DNA of 64,000 bases from Scleroderma bovista. Its lineage: Eukaryota > Basidiomycota > Agaricomycetes > Boletales > Sclerodermataceae. A program made the translations under genes and the position numbers. The stretch is taken from the NCBI GenBank assembly GCA_037178675.1, contig JAYMGJ010000002.1, positions 1 to 64,000 on the forward strand, given 5' to 3'. Below, piece by piece: positions 45,287-55,246 of this stretch. The notes under the pieces are model-generated. The model did no database searches and was not told the DNA's origin. It saw only the letters and a program-made list of their open reading frames with translations. Position 1 is the first letter of the stretch. Every line of letters begins with the position of its first letter.

Positions 45287-46552
45287 GGAGATATCCTATA
45301 GTTCAGTGGAGAGAGAGAGTGCCGGCTGAACACATTTTATGTCTGCCCTGTGAAGAACCCCAAACCTCTTGTTTACACAGGAACTAGAAGTTGGCCAAGG
45401 GTCCTGAAGATTGCGCCTTGGATTAAAGGTCAGTACATCGAATGACTGCAGGGACATACCTGAGGTGATCACATCAAGGTACCAACACGTGTGATGCGTT
45501 CTTTGAAGTGTGAGGTTAAGGGTGTCGTGCCAACCCATCATTGGCTGCAAATATGGGGTTTCCCGATGCCGAAGCGTCCATCAGAGGCCATAAACCCTGA
45601 GACCAGACCTACGATTCGTGCGCGTAGGAACTCTACGTGTGAGCAGCAGATGACTATGGAACGATGGGATAAATTGCAACAGGCCCTGAAGGGGTATTAC
45701 ACAAGGCAGACATCTGGGGCTATGTATTCAGCGCTGGGATGGATCTGGACGAAATGCGTAATGCGTGCATTAAACAGTTGGCAGCAGCGAAGATGTGGGT
45801 GCACCGTGGGAATAACGCGGCGTCCGGTCAGACCAATGCCACGATCCATTGATGGGTGGGGAAAGGCACCGAGAGATGCGTGCGTACTGAAGTTACAGGA
45901 ACTGCTTGCACGTTGTGGTTGCACTCCATTTCCAAACTCCGAAAAGCTCCGCATGTCACCATAACGGGTGGTGCCGAGGCCCTAGCTACGTGTCTCATCT
46001 TCATTCATCCAATCATCCGTTTCAGTCGCTCACACAGTGTAAAGTAGAGATAGAGACCACAGGAGATCGCAGCAGCTGTTCCGGAGTAAGTAATGATAAC
46101 ATTGGCCAGACAGTTGGAATATCGTCCAGCCAACTGGGTTCTCCATGCAAACTAGGTGCTACTACTTCAGATTGCAGATCCTGCCCATCAGCCCCGCGCT
46201 GTTTACCTCAAGGCTCGTGCCTCGTTTTCTGCCCTCTTAGCATAGCACTACGTCATGGCGTGTGCCTTTCCAATTTTTGCTCCATCAAACCTTTTCCGAT
46301 GGCACTCTCCGTTTGGATACAATACGCTGGATGGGTCACCACTACCATTCCCTCTAGCTTTCTTAATCAGAGTCCACCTTGGAATTTCCTTACAGAAACA
46401 GGATTTCAATATCAATATGGGGTGTATCTCTAGGATCCACGCCGGATTTCAGGTAGTAAATGTTAACCCTACGTGACAATCTCCATGGCCGAACACGGAC
46501 ACTACGATGGTCAAACGATGCCATTGGGAATGGAGGCTCCGGGCATGTTCAT
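45287..46552. other. Region between tandem K7 and K6: K6 upstream and K7 3' flank
   Basis: The segment 45287-46050 is homologous to the K4 and K7 upstream regions and contains frame pieces (GMDLDEMRNACIKQ, RCVRTEVTGTACTLW) recurring in broken form at 40970-41100 and 48360-48520. It may be a lost neighbour gene. No intact CDS. Confidence 0.45.
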
Positions 46553-47882
46553 CTAGGAGGGTAGGTAGGTAATGGACCACTTTGCAACTGGCGAGGAACG
46601 TACGATCTCTGTGATTCTCCCAACTATCCGCAACATTGTTGGGCGGGACGCGGGGTTGTATTCCCAAGATCTGGAGCAGATATCCGACCACTCGTAAGTC
46701 ATACGCTGACATGTATCTTCAGCGCTTGGACAAGCTGGCTTTTGTCCTCTAGCGATGCTAGTCGTGATGGCAACGATTGTGTGGAGTTCACGGTAAGGCT
46801 CTTCACGCGTAAAGAGCTCCTGCATGGATTTTCCTTTAACATTAAAAGGGTGAAAGAGTGAATGGCGTACGAGCGCTGTCATTCCGAAAGCCCACACGTC
46901 CGCTTCGGCTGATACATTACTACCATCCAAAATTTCGGGAGCCATCCATCTCCACGTGCCTTTGATCCCCCCCTGACTGGGCATGGTCATACTAAAGGAA
47001 GAATTGACGGCGACAGAGTAGCCAAAGTCGGTCAGGAGGGCTTGATGGTTATCGGATATTAACACATTGACCTGCAACATGATCATGTCAAACAGAAACT
47101 ATCTCTGTAAGGCAAACTAGACCTACACCTTTCATATCGCCATGGAATATCGGATGTGGTTTGTGGCTATGCAGATAATGCAGCCCTTTCGCAATTCCCT
47201 CGATCTGTGTAGTATTTAGATAGATACCTCCTCCACGATGTGCACTTACCAAAGGGCGAGGATCAATAGCTTTATCCTGTACATAATCACGTGCGTTTCC
47301 GTTCTCCATCCATGGAGAAACGATGGACACGGTCAAATCGAACTTGGTGGTTATGCCGAGGAGTGGGAGGATATGTGCATGGTCCAGCTTGGACCAGACG
47401 TGCACTTCTTGTAGGAATTTCTGCTCGAGGGTAAGAGTGTCGTTGAAACTGAAAGTTGAAAGTACCTTGATATTACGTTCACTATTTATGGGACTGGCTC
47501 GTGGAGTCTTTATGGCCACCTTCAAGCTTTCCATATTAGAAACCAATATAATAGTTGAGAAACCATTTTACCCTGTTACCATATGCACCTTCCCAGAAAC
47601 GACCACTTGTAGGTCTGACCTCCACCATATTCCTCAGATCAATAGTCCCCGAACGAACAAAAGCGGGCCCTCCGACGCGCAAATCATATGGTTCATCCAT
47701 GGATACACATGCATTGAGGTTGATACTATACCGGGTTGCACGTTTGGCATATTCTTCGAGAATTGGCCTGGGATCCTGTGAACTAGGGCTAGTATTAATA
47801 CATAATATATCGGCCCCCGACAGTCGGCATTGTCAGCTCGGATGATTGACACCTACTGGGGAGGTACTTGATTTGTGGGCAT
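46553..47882 (-). CDS. TKL-type protein kinase K7 (intact)
   Basis: A short first exon (MPTNQVPPQ) splices to DPRPILEEYAKRATRYSINL. Then GGPAFVRSGTIDL, VAIKTPRASPINSER, FLQEVHVWSKLDHAHILPLLGI, SIVSPWMENGNARDYV, GLHYLHSHKPHPIFHGDMKG, NVLISDNHQALLTDFGYS, RWMAPEILDGS, DVWAFGMTAL, ELFTREEPYREL, MTYEWSDICSRSW and RPTMLRIVGRITE. The WW of subdomain XI is WS here. Catalytic residues are present apart from HGD. The first donor is GTAGGT, slightly non-standard. Confidence 0.84.
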
Positions 47883-49126
47883 GGAGCTGGCCTAGAGTTC
47901 AGTAGAGGAGTAACGAACGAACAATGTATTGGCTGAGCCTGTTTTATGTCCTGCGGAAAACCCCAAACCTCGCGACTAGGAATTTGTCCTTGGATCAGCC
48001 CAAGCAGAGAATGGTCTTGGAGATTGACGCCCTGGATCAGTCCATCATACAACTATGGAGACATACTTGAGGTAGAGGCACAGCGTATATCCCTGATCAA
48101 GCAGCGCGGTTGTGATGCGTTCTTCGAAGTCTAAGGTCCAGGGTATCGTCCTGGCCTATCGTTGGAGATCAAAATAGATGATTCGATATCACTGGTTGCA
48201 GAGGCGTGTATCTGAAGAGGCCATGAACCCTAAGACCAGATATACCATTTGTGGTCGTAGGAACTGACCAGACTAAGGAGCGATTGACTTATTTGAAATA
48301 GACCCTACAGGACATTAAGGGCATTACACAAGGCAGACATTCCGCAGTATATGAGACGCTGGTATGGATCTGGGCGAAATGCGTAGTGCACCATAACACG
48401 GTATCAGCGAAGGGGTGCATGTGGACAACGCGGTGTGGTCAGACGATCCAATGGCCCATTGATCCGGGTTGGAAAAAGCACCGAGAGAATGGACGTGCAT
48501 GTCGAATTACAGGAACTCCTCTCTAGGCTGTGGATTCAGCCTTAGTGCAGGAGACTAGGTGTGTGCACACGTCAAATACTTCGTTGTCGAAGGCGGCCAG
48601 TAACAGGAGTGGTTGATCCAGGGTCCGCAGTGGAATGCCAAACTGTAGGGGCTTCGTATGTAGTCCCGTCTGGTAAGTACTGATTGCCAGAAGTTGGCCA
48701 GAGATGTACTCGCTCACCAGCGTTTGGAAGGTCACAAGTGTGCACACCAATTTCTTTTTTTGGACAAGCATATATACTCGAAATGCCGCCTGCGTCGGCA
48801 GAACCCTTGCTTGACGGGAATGGCCTAAGTTCAAAATTACAGCTATTGTGAAGCAATAACTAAGTCCAAACATACGAAGATACTAGACAACGCCGAAGGA
48901 CGGAACCAACTACCGCAGAGGTCGCATTCCAAATTCACACGCTCGGCCAGGAAAGGAAGGACTTTCAAAAGTTACATATTCTCACGACTTAAGGTATTCC
49001 CAGAACCCTTGCTCTCCAAGCAAGGGAATTATGTAGCGGCTGACAAGTCTAGTCCTACATAAAAGCTATATCGGGGGCCCTCACGGGATCCCCTGGTCCG
49101 AGGAAAAATGCTCTTATGCACCCCCG
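47883..49126. other. K7 upstream region and unassigned DNA
   Basis: The segment 47883-48530 is homologous to the K4 and K6 upstream regions. From 48530 onward I see only an uninterpretable 116-codon frame on the minus strand (48523-48873) with no domain. Confidence 0.35.
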
Positions 49127-49260
49127 TCTTTGTGCTTCAGTCTGAGACAAGATAAGAGAAGCAAAGGTGATAGCAATGAGCAGAGAGCGAGTGGGTGAAG
49201 GCGCACAGCGCCTTATGGTCACGATCAAAACAAACCTAAAGGAGACGAGCATGAGCTGTG
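49127..49260 (+). repeat. ~134-bp direct repeat, copy 1, beside DIRS-like element
   Basis: Nearly identical to 49535-49668 in the same orientation (shared words include GAGACAAGATAAGAGAAGC and AAACAAACCTAAAGGAGACG), with about 275 bp between. It lies next to the YR end of the DIRS-like element, where such elements carry split direct repeats. The relation is inference. Confidence 0.7.
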
Positions 49261-49534
49261 TGGGCGGGCTGGGAAGACCTCGCCGGTGATCTCACTCGAG
49301 GCTTGTCTGACCACGACAACCGCGAGACTCCTGTGAGGTGGTTCCGAAGTGTATCTGACAGGATATCTGCAGGAAGCTCAGGGCATGGTGGGTGGGCGAA
49401 AGCGTTGAGCTGCTTGATGTGCAGGCTGAGCTGGCTGGTGCAGGTGTGGAAAGAAAAGACGGCTAGCATCACAGCCACTTGAGCAAAGACACTATTCTAT
49501 TCCTACTCGTGCCTCTTATGTAATAGAATGTCAA

Positions 49535-49668
49535 TCTTTGCACTTCAGTCTGAGACAAGATAAGAGAAGCAAAGGCGATAGCAATGAGCAGAGAGCGAGT
49601 GGGTGAAGGCACGCAGCGCCTTACGGTCGTGATCAAAACAAACCTAAAGGAGACGAGTGTGAGCTGCA
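49535..49668 (+). repeat. ~134-bp direct repeat, copy 2
   Basis: Partner of 49127-49260. Most differences are transitions (for example ATGGTCACG versus ACGGTCGTG). Confidence 0.7.
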
Positions 49669-49743
49669 TTACCCAGAAAGGTAGGCCCAATGCAACGAGG
49701 CCGCGCTCGGATCCCTTAGGTTAGGAGGGGCGACTTTACTCAC

Positions 49744-51285
49744 TCAACGAACCGGGGGCATAGCAATTCTTGTGAATTCTAGCGCTGTTTTGGGTGGCAT
49801 GGCTTGCATGTAAGGTGCTAGAATTTGGTTGTGTTTTCGTAGGTATAACCTGAAAGCATCACTGGCCCATCGGCCTTTGACTTTCATGACGTTGAAGGGG
49901 ATGCCTCTTAGTAGATACTCCAATGTAGCGCCAATCCTGATTCCATGACCCTGTACATCATCATAGCCTGCCATTTTTGCGGCCTTTTTTAGGTGCGAAA
50001 TGAAAGTTTGTCGAGTTAAAGGACGGTAGGAGCTGTCTTTCATGTATGCGAAGAGTGGGCCGTTGATGGGGGGACTGTTGACTTCGAGATGGTTGTTAAA
50101 GGCGGTTAGTGGGTCAGTTGGGCCATTTTGTCGTGCCCAGTTGACTTCCTCTCCATTCTGGCTGGATTTGGTCTGTGGGAGCAGGAAGACTTTGGTGTGA
50201 AATCCATTTCTGTCAGTGTCGTCTTGAACTTGAGCGAGAGTGATATGTTCCGTAGGATTGAAAGCATTTAGCTGCCTAAGTGTGAACTCGCCCACTCTCA
50301 CGGCAGAATAAAAAATGGTGGTTAGACATGCGAAAAACGCTGCGTCGAACGGTTAATTCAGCATGAGAGTCTTTCTGATGGCCGCGATTATTTCTGCAGT
50401 GATGGGTTGTCGCCAGTCTTGTTTCGTAGTGGGGGGGGCTAGCTTTGCTGCATCTTTCAACATTGTTGAGATTTGATCTTCGTGTAATGCCCATGGTAAG
50501 CCGTTCACTGTATGCCAGGCACGGACGATGTATATGTAGCCGTGGATTATTCTTCCTGAATATAGGCCCGAAAGAATGGATATGAACATTGAAATTAAAT
50601 TAGTGCTTGCTGGGGCCCTCTCCTGCTCAGAAATGTTCCAGCTATCACAAAAAACATGGTAAACTAAAAGGCCCACGCTGTACGAAGCTCTGGTTTGTTC
50701 TGACCAGCCCTGGATTATGACTGATTTCACGCGGTCTTGCAGGTCGGGAGCTGCTAGCATACCGAGTTTCTGCAATACGTCAGGGTGGGGGACCCATTTG
50801 GCTAACCTGTCCTTTGTGGGACAGTGCGGATGGAATTCTGATGAGTGAGGTGTTAAGTTGGCTGGGTAAGGGGGAATAGAGGGCTGAGAAGGGTTGTTAT
50901 TAGCGCTGCAGAGAGACGGCTGGTTGTTCTGCAAAGTGGAGATGGAGGGAAGGGGTTGAATTGAGCAGAAATTGATTTTAGATGCAGAATTGGCCGCAGT
51001 GCGGGTCGTCGAAGTCGAAGATGAGATGGGCGATATCGTTGGGGATTGGGACACGTGGGAGAGCAAGTTCGGTGGGGGGATACTTGCCCCGTGAAGGGCC
51101 GTCTGTGGGGTTTCTTTTACTGGGTATATACTTTGTGAAGACCCTATGGGGAGGGGACGCCAGGATTGCGTGGATCCGTCGGAAGGATCTGTTGGTGGGT
51201 TTGTTGTTGCTGCGTCCCTTCTGCCAGGCTTCAACAACTCCTTGATTATCGCCATAAACCGTGAGCGGTGTGCTGGAGGAGTCAA
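49744..51285 (-). pseudogene. Tyrosine recombinase ORF of a DIRS-like retroelement
   Basis: YR enzymes integrate DIRS elements through circular DNA. The Ser/Pro-rich N-terminus overlaps the RNase H frame. A core-binding domain follows (WSEQTRASYSVGLLVYHVFC, LSGLYSGRIIHGYIYIVRAW), then the catalytic domain: first Arg in SAVRVGEFTLRQL, HGIRIGATLEYLLRG (HxxR), GRWASDAF and the nucleophile Tyr in FRLYLRKH. One in-frame TAA (50353-50355) lies between MLN and PFDAAFF; CAA ancestry needs one transition. Otherwise open to 49744. Confidence 0.88.
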
Positions 51286-51757
51286 TGGTTAACAGAATTT
51301 GGATTAGCATCTCGAAGGCGATGCTCTCAGCCCACCCGATGTCTCGCTCGTCTCTTTTCCATTCTTTGTGAAGCCTCCATGCACGCCATCTGTCCCTGAT
51401 GGTGACTGCCAGTCCAAAGCTGGAGCTGGCATCTGAGAAAGCATTGAGGTTGAGAGAGTGAGTATGGTGGGGGATGGGAAGTGGGGGGCTGGAGATCAGT
51501 GTGTTGCACCACCACTGCAGGTCAGCTGTCAGGCCACGTGGGGGGGTGCGAGGCATGAATGGATTGCTTCCGAAGATGCCTAGCATGGCCTGTAGTGATG
51601 TTAGGTAAGCGCTACCTTCAGGGATGGTCAGGGATGCATGCGATAAGCGTCCATGTAGTTTTTGCACGTCTTCCAATGTGTGTTTGGCTGATTTAAACCA
51701 CTCCTTTATTGCCAATAGGTACTTGTCGCGCTTCCCGTTGAAAAGATAACAATGTGT
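50978..51757 (-). pseudogene. RT-RNase H C-terminal part of the DIRS-like element
   Basis: The frame reads from about 51757 (NGKRDKYLLAIKEWF) through the RT connection (LHGRLSHASLTIPEG, LQWWCNTL) into RNase H: LNAFSDASSSFGLAVTIR, IGWAESIAFEML, LTVYGDNQGVVEAW and PSKRNPTDGPSRG. It ends at 50978 after PHCGQFCI. It overlaps the YR ORF by 308 bp in another frame, as is common for DIRS/PAT elements. The RT part upstream is cut by an insertion (about 51760-52025). Confidence 0.87.
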
Positions 51758-52028
51758 TTGGGTGGCTGCTCCCTCAGATGAGGTGCATTCGACCCAGGGA
51801 CTTCTGGAGGTCTGGCAAGGCTCCCAAGGACCAAGGAGACTAAGAAACTAGAGAGTGCAAGGGTGGTTCAGTCACTCCAAGACTGAGCTCAAAGATATAC
51901 ACTGAAGAGAAGGATTTTTCTTAGTAAGCTAAGTACAAGCCTACATAGCTAAGGTAAGAGTCCAGTATCAGTACTACCAATCTACACACCCAGAGACAGG
52001 ACTGTCTCTACACCGTGTGTTAGTGCAA
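51750..52028. other. ~280-bp insertion between DIRS RT and RNase H
   Basis: The protein reads FMGFEWDLKNKTVAL up to about 52030 and resumes with NGKRDKYLLAI at about 51757. The DNA between has no coding sense. Ends are AT-rich (GTTGCACTAACACACGG and CACATTGTTATC on the minus strand). It could be a small solo LTR or a MITE. The exact ends are not resolved. Confidence 0.55.
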
Positions 52029-52029
52029 C

Positions 52030-52213
52030 AGTTTTATTTTTTAAATCCCATTCGAAACCCATGAAAATGGGCTTCGAGGAGAAAGGGGTATCCTTGGTGG
52101 GTTTCCACGGGATGCCAAGCTGGTCTGAAATGAAATTGATATGCTCCATGGCGAAGGTAAACCCTGAGGGGGTTGCCATGTCCTGGATCGGGAACTGGCA
52201 GTCTTCGGCAAAC
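52030..52213 (-). pseudogene. Fragment of DIRS-like reverse transcriptase (thumb end)
   Basis: QQFAEDCQFPIQDMATPSG and LGIPWKPTKDTPFSSKP are followed by FMGFEWDLKNKTVAL. The fragment begins exactly where the Copia LTR ends (52214), so the RT catalytic part has been displaced or lost. It is the same element as 49744-51757. Confidence 0.8.
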
Positions 52214-52368
52214 TGTTGAAGCAATACCTATATACATAGAGGAACTGCTACTCCAACTCACCTGTTGGGTGGAGTGCACAACCAGAGATGGTAGCGGTAG
52301 CTGGTTAAGAGCTGTTATATTATATAAGCGATGAACACTGTTTATATACAACAAATAGTGTGACGCGT

Positions 52369-54471
52369 TGTCACGCACCAAACAGGTTTGGTACAGTGAA
52401 CATGGAAGATAACGCCTATATCGAATGATCCTTATGCGAAGGATAAGCACGACGGACCCTCATCGTAGCCATCTATTGCACAAGACGACTATCCTGATGC
52501 GAGAGATGAATGCCAATGCAGACAGTCATCTATCGCACGAGAACCGCCAAGAAGCAGAAGAAACTGAAGGAATAACGTCAATTGTGGTATGAGAAAGGAA
52601 TGCACACGTCTGCAGTCCAACTCCCATACCAGAACGATCAAAGAAGCCGAAGAATTGATGGAGAAACGAAGGAGAAAGAGAAGAAATGATTTTTAGCGCC
52701 CAAATGTCATTTTTAGGTGCCCAGTGCCGGCATTCCGATATTTTGAATAGCTCCGTCGTTTCTGAAGCTATCAGGCACGTGACTATACCGTCAGAAAGCC
52801 TAGAGCGTGGTCTATCTGCCTGTCAAGTTCCGACGCAAATCCGTTCATTTCCCACGGAGATATTCCCCCCGCAATCCAGACGTTCACTTCATCGCTCACT
52901 ATGGAGTCCGTATTTTCTCTGGATCATTTCTCCGCTATTGCTGCAGATCTCCACTATGTCCTGCTCTTAGGACAGCCTCTCCCAGAGTTCCCGTGCACTG
53001 CCTGGCACATATCTTCCCAGCCTGCTCCCTCAGTCCCTCTCGTTCTCGGTCAGCGCGTTCTCCTCGTCAGTCCTGTGTCAAGGACGTACTTTGGTCATCT
53101 TAGGTCTATTGTCAAGCTTGAGAAGTCTTCTCTGGTCGTCTCTGTGTCCCCTGAGCCCTCAGCCTATGGTCCCTTCCTCCCAGATACTTGCCATGTCCAT
53201 CTTCCTCTGTCGTTCGTCTCACTTCCCTGGATGCGCCAAATTCAATACTCTATCCGCTTCCCTACTTTCAGACAACGTCCCCCAGCACCATGACAGTTAT
53301 TCCCCCCACTTTATAGTGCTATTAGGAAGAAGAACCCTCTCTCGTTCTTTCCCAGAAGAGAGCTCGTCAAGGGAGCCCATGGTTGCACTTCAGCGGCGCT
53401 AGAACACATGCACTATACTTTAGTGTATGCTGACCCCCCAAAAAGACCTCTGGACCCCTGGTACCCTTCTTGTGGCTGTTTTGTCTCGGATCAATCCCCC
53501 TATTAATCCCAGATCTTCCCCATTGTTGTCCCATCAAATTCCTGATGGTACACAGCCCCCCATCAAACTTCTTAGGCTGTGCATCAATGACTCCTTCTGC
53601 TGTGCAGTGACTCATCCCTTGCTTACTGATGCTCTCTTGTCATCAGTATTACTCTATCCCTTTCGCATTTTTGGTATATTACTCAGCTGATGACTCACTC
53701 CCTTACCAATCAATCTTGTCATGCAGCTTACTCATTCCTTTACTCAGCAGCTTATTCATGCTTCCTATGCTTACTCATTCCTGCTTATCCCTTGCTTACT
53801 GATCGCTTACAAACCCCTTACAAAGCTCTTACCAATCCATTACCAATCCTTGACAAATTCTGCTTACTCCCTTCTCTTTTTTGTACTTTAATGCTGTGCC
53901 CCCCCATGTATTTAAACCCCTGGGCTCAGCCCAGTGAAAAAAGACCCAATTGCACGAAATTATCCCTCTCTCAGACTCTCTCAATCAGTATCCCTTCAGT
54001 CTTTGAGTCCTTGTAGGCTTCAGTGAAGGTCTAAAGGCTCAATATTGTCAAGTTTATCCAAGTTATTCAAGATCTATTCTTTATACTAGGCTCAAGCGGA
54101 GTCTAGGCTTCATACCAGTCAATCTTCCTCGCCTCTGGACATCAGAGGCATCCCTGCCCCTTTGCTGCACCAATCTCTAGGTGTAGTATCGCTGTTTCAG
54201 TCTCAGTCAACCCAATCCCCGCTTTGACACTTCCTAGGCCTTAGGAAGAGTCCAGACCCCTATCCCCTTCGTCTTCTATTACTCCTGTACCCCAGGGGTA
54301 TCCTGCATCACCGTCTGCATCACCCTGTTGGTGTAGATCCCCTTCCCCCCCTCCTCAGCACATCCTCTCTGGACACCGCGGAGGTAAACCACCACTCGCA
54401 CATTTTCGTAGTCCTTTGTTGGTGTTGTGTTTGGGTTATTACTCCGACCCAAGTCCACACTTTGACTCACA
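52369..54471 (+). mobile_element. LTR-like element copy D, 2,103 bp
   Basis: TGTCACGCACC…GACTCACA with GCGT duplication (52365-52368, 54472-54475). Almost identical to copy E and close to copy C. Confidence 0.9.
52901..53293 (+). CDS. Conserved ORF of the LTR-like family, copy D (130 aa)
   Basis: Begins MESVFSLDHF. Identical in protein sequence to copy E and a few residues different from copy C. Unknown function. Confidence 0.5.
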   Translation: MESVFSLDHFSAIAADLHYVLLLGQPLPEFPCTAWHISSQPAPSVPLVLGQRVLLVSPVSRTYFGHLRSIVKLEKSSLVVSVSPEPSAYGPFLPDTCHVHLPLSFVSLPWMRQIQYSIRFPTFRQRPPAP

Positions 54472-54654
54472 GCGTGACTGTGACACGTAACGTGTGACAT
54501 GTAACATCTACTCTAAAGAGGACTATTACTAAGTCTACACTAATATGGGTCGCAGTCTTGTGTGCACTTCGTCGACGGTTTACGCCGGGTGCACGTGCGA
54601 CTTCAACACTCCCCCTCGCTGTGCTGCACGTAGAGCACTTCAGTGAATAAGGTG

Positions 54655-55246
54655 CTAGATGCTGCCAGAGGGAAACTGCAAGCCTAGTTGAGCTCTGAAC
54701 TTTGCGAATTTCTCGCGGGGTAAGTTCTTGGTGAGCAGATCGGCAGGATTCTCAGCACCATCAATAAAGAATAGTTCCACGTTACCTTTCGCGACTGACT
54801 CGCGGATACCGTGGTAGCGGATGTCGATGTGCTTGGAGCGAGGCTCTGTTACAGGGTTGGATGCCATGAATATGGACCCCTGATTATCACTGCAAATCGG
54901 GATAGCTTTCAGCTTGTAGCCGAGCTCACTGAGTAGACTCCGAATCCAGGTAACTTGGCGAGCGCAATTGCTCAAAGCCATGTATTCAGCCTCAGTGGAC
55001 GAGTACGCAATAGTCTTCTGTGCACGAGAAGTCCAACCGATCAAGCCATCTGCAAGTTTCAGGTAGAAACCTGTCTGCGAGAGGCAAGAGATAGGGTCTG
55101 ATCCCCAATCTGAGTCCATGCATGCAATCAGGCCAGCACCGGATCCACCATTGTACACTAGGGAGTAATTAGGTGTACCAATCAAGTAGTGACAAATATA
55201 AAGCGCTTTGGACAGGTGGTCCTGGGATGGGTTCGTGGCATGGCGC
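54655..55246 (-). pseudogene. Copia RNase H end of pol (truncated by copy E)
   Basis: The frame enters at HATNPSQDHLSKALYICHYL and runs through the Copia RNase H: LIACMDSDWGSDPISCLSQ, FYLKLADGLIGWTSRAQKT, AYSSTEAEYMALS, CSDNQGSIFMASN, SKHIDIRYH and ENPADLLTKNL, with the natural stop at 54655. Catalytic Asp/Glu residues are present. The RT, integrase and everything upstream are missing, because the sequence beyond copy E is unrelated. Confidence 0.92.

Larger units (their letters stand above)
52214..54608 (-). repeat. Copia 3' LTR split by LTR-like copy D
   Basis: Outer parts 52214-52368 and 54472-54608 together match the LTR at 30190-30476, with GCGT duplicated around copy D. The uninterrupted LTR has a single GCAT at this point. 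A polypurine tract (GCGAGGGGGAG on the minus strand, 54609-54619) abuts the LTR, identifying it as the 3' LTR of the fragment at 54655-55246. Confidence 0.9.

Noticed and set aside
45491..46047. Intact gene upstream of K6
   Set aside because: The frame pieces need several shifts and recur only in decayed form upstream of K4 and K7.
53367..53615. 82-codon frame (MSHCTAEGV…) repeated in copies C, D and E
   Set aside because: Conservation is explained by the near-identity of the young copies. I saw no codon-level constraint and no counterpart in A/B.
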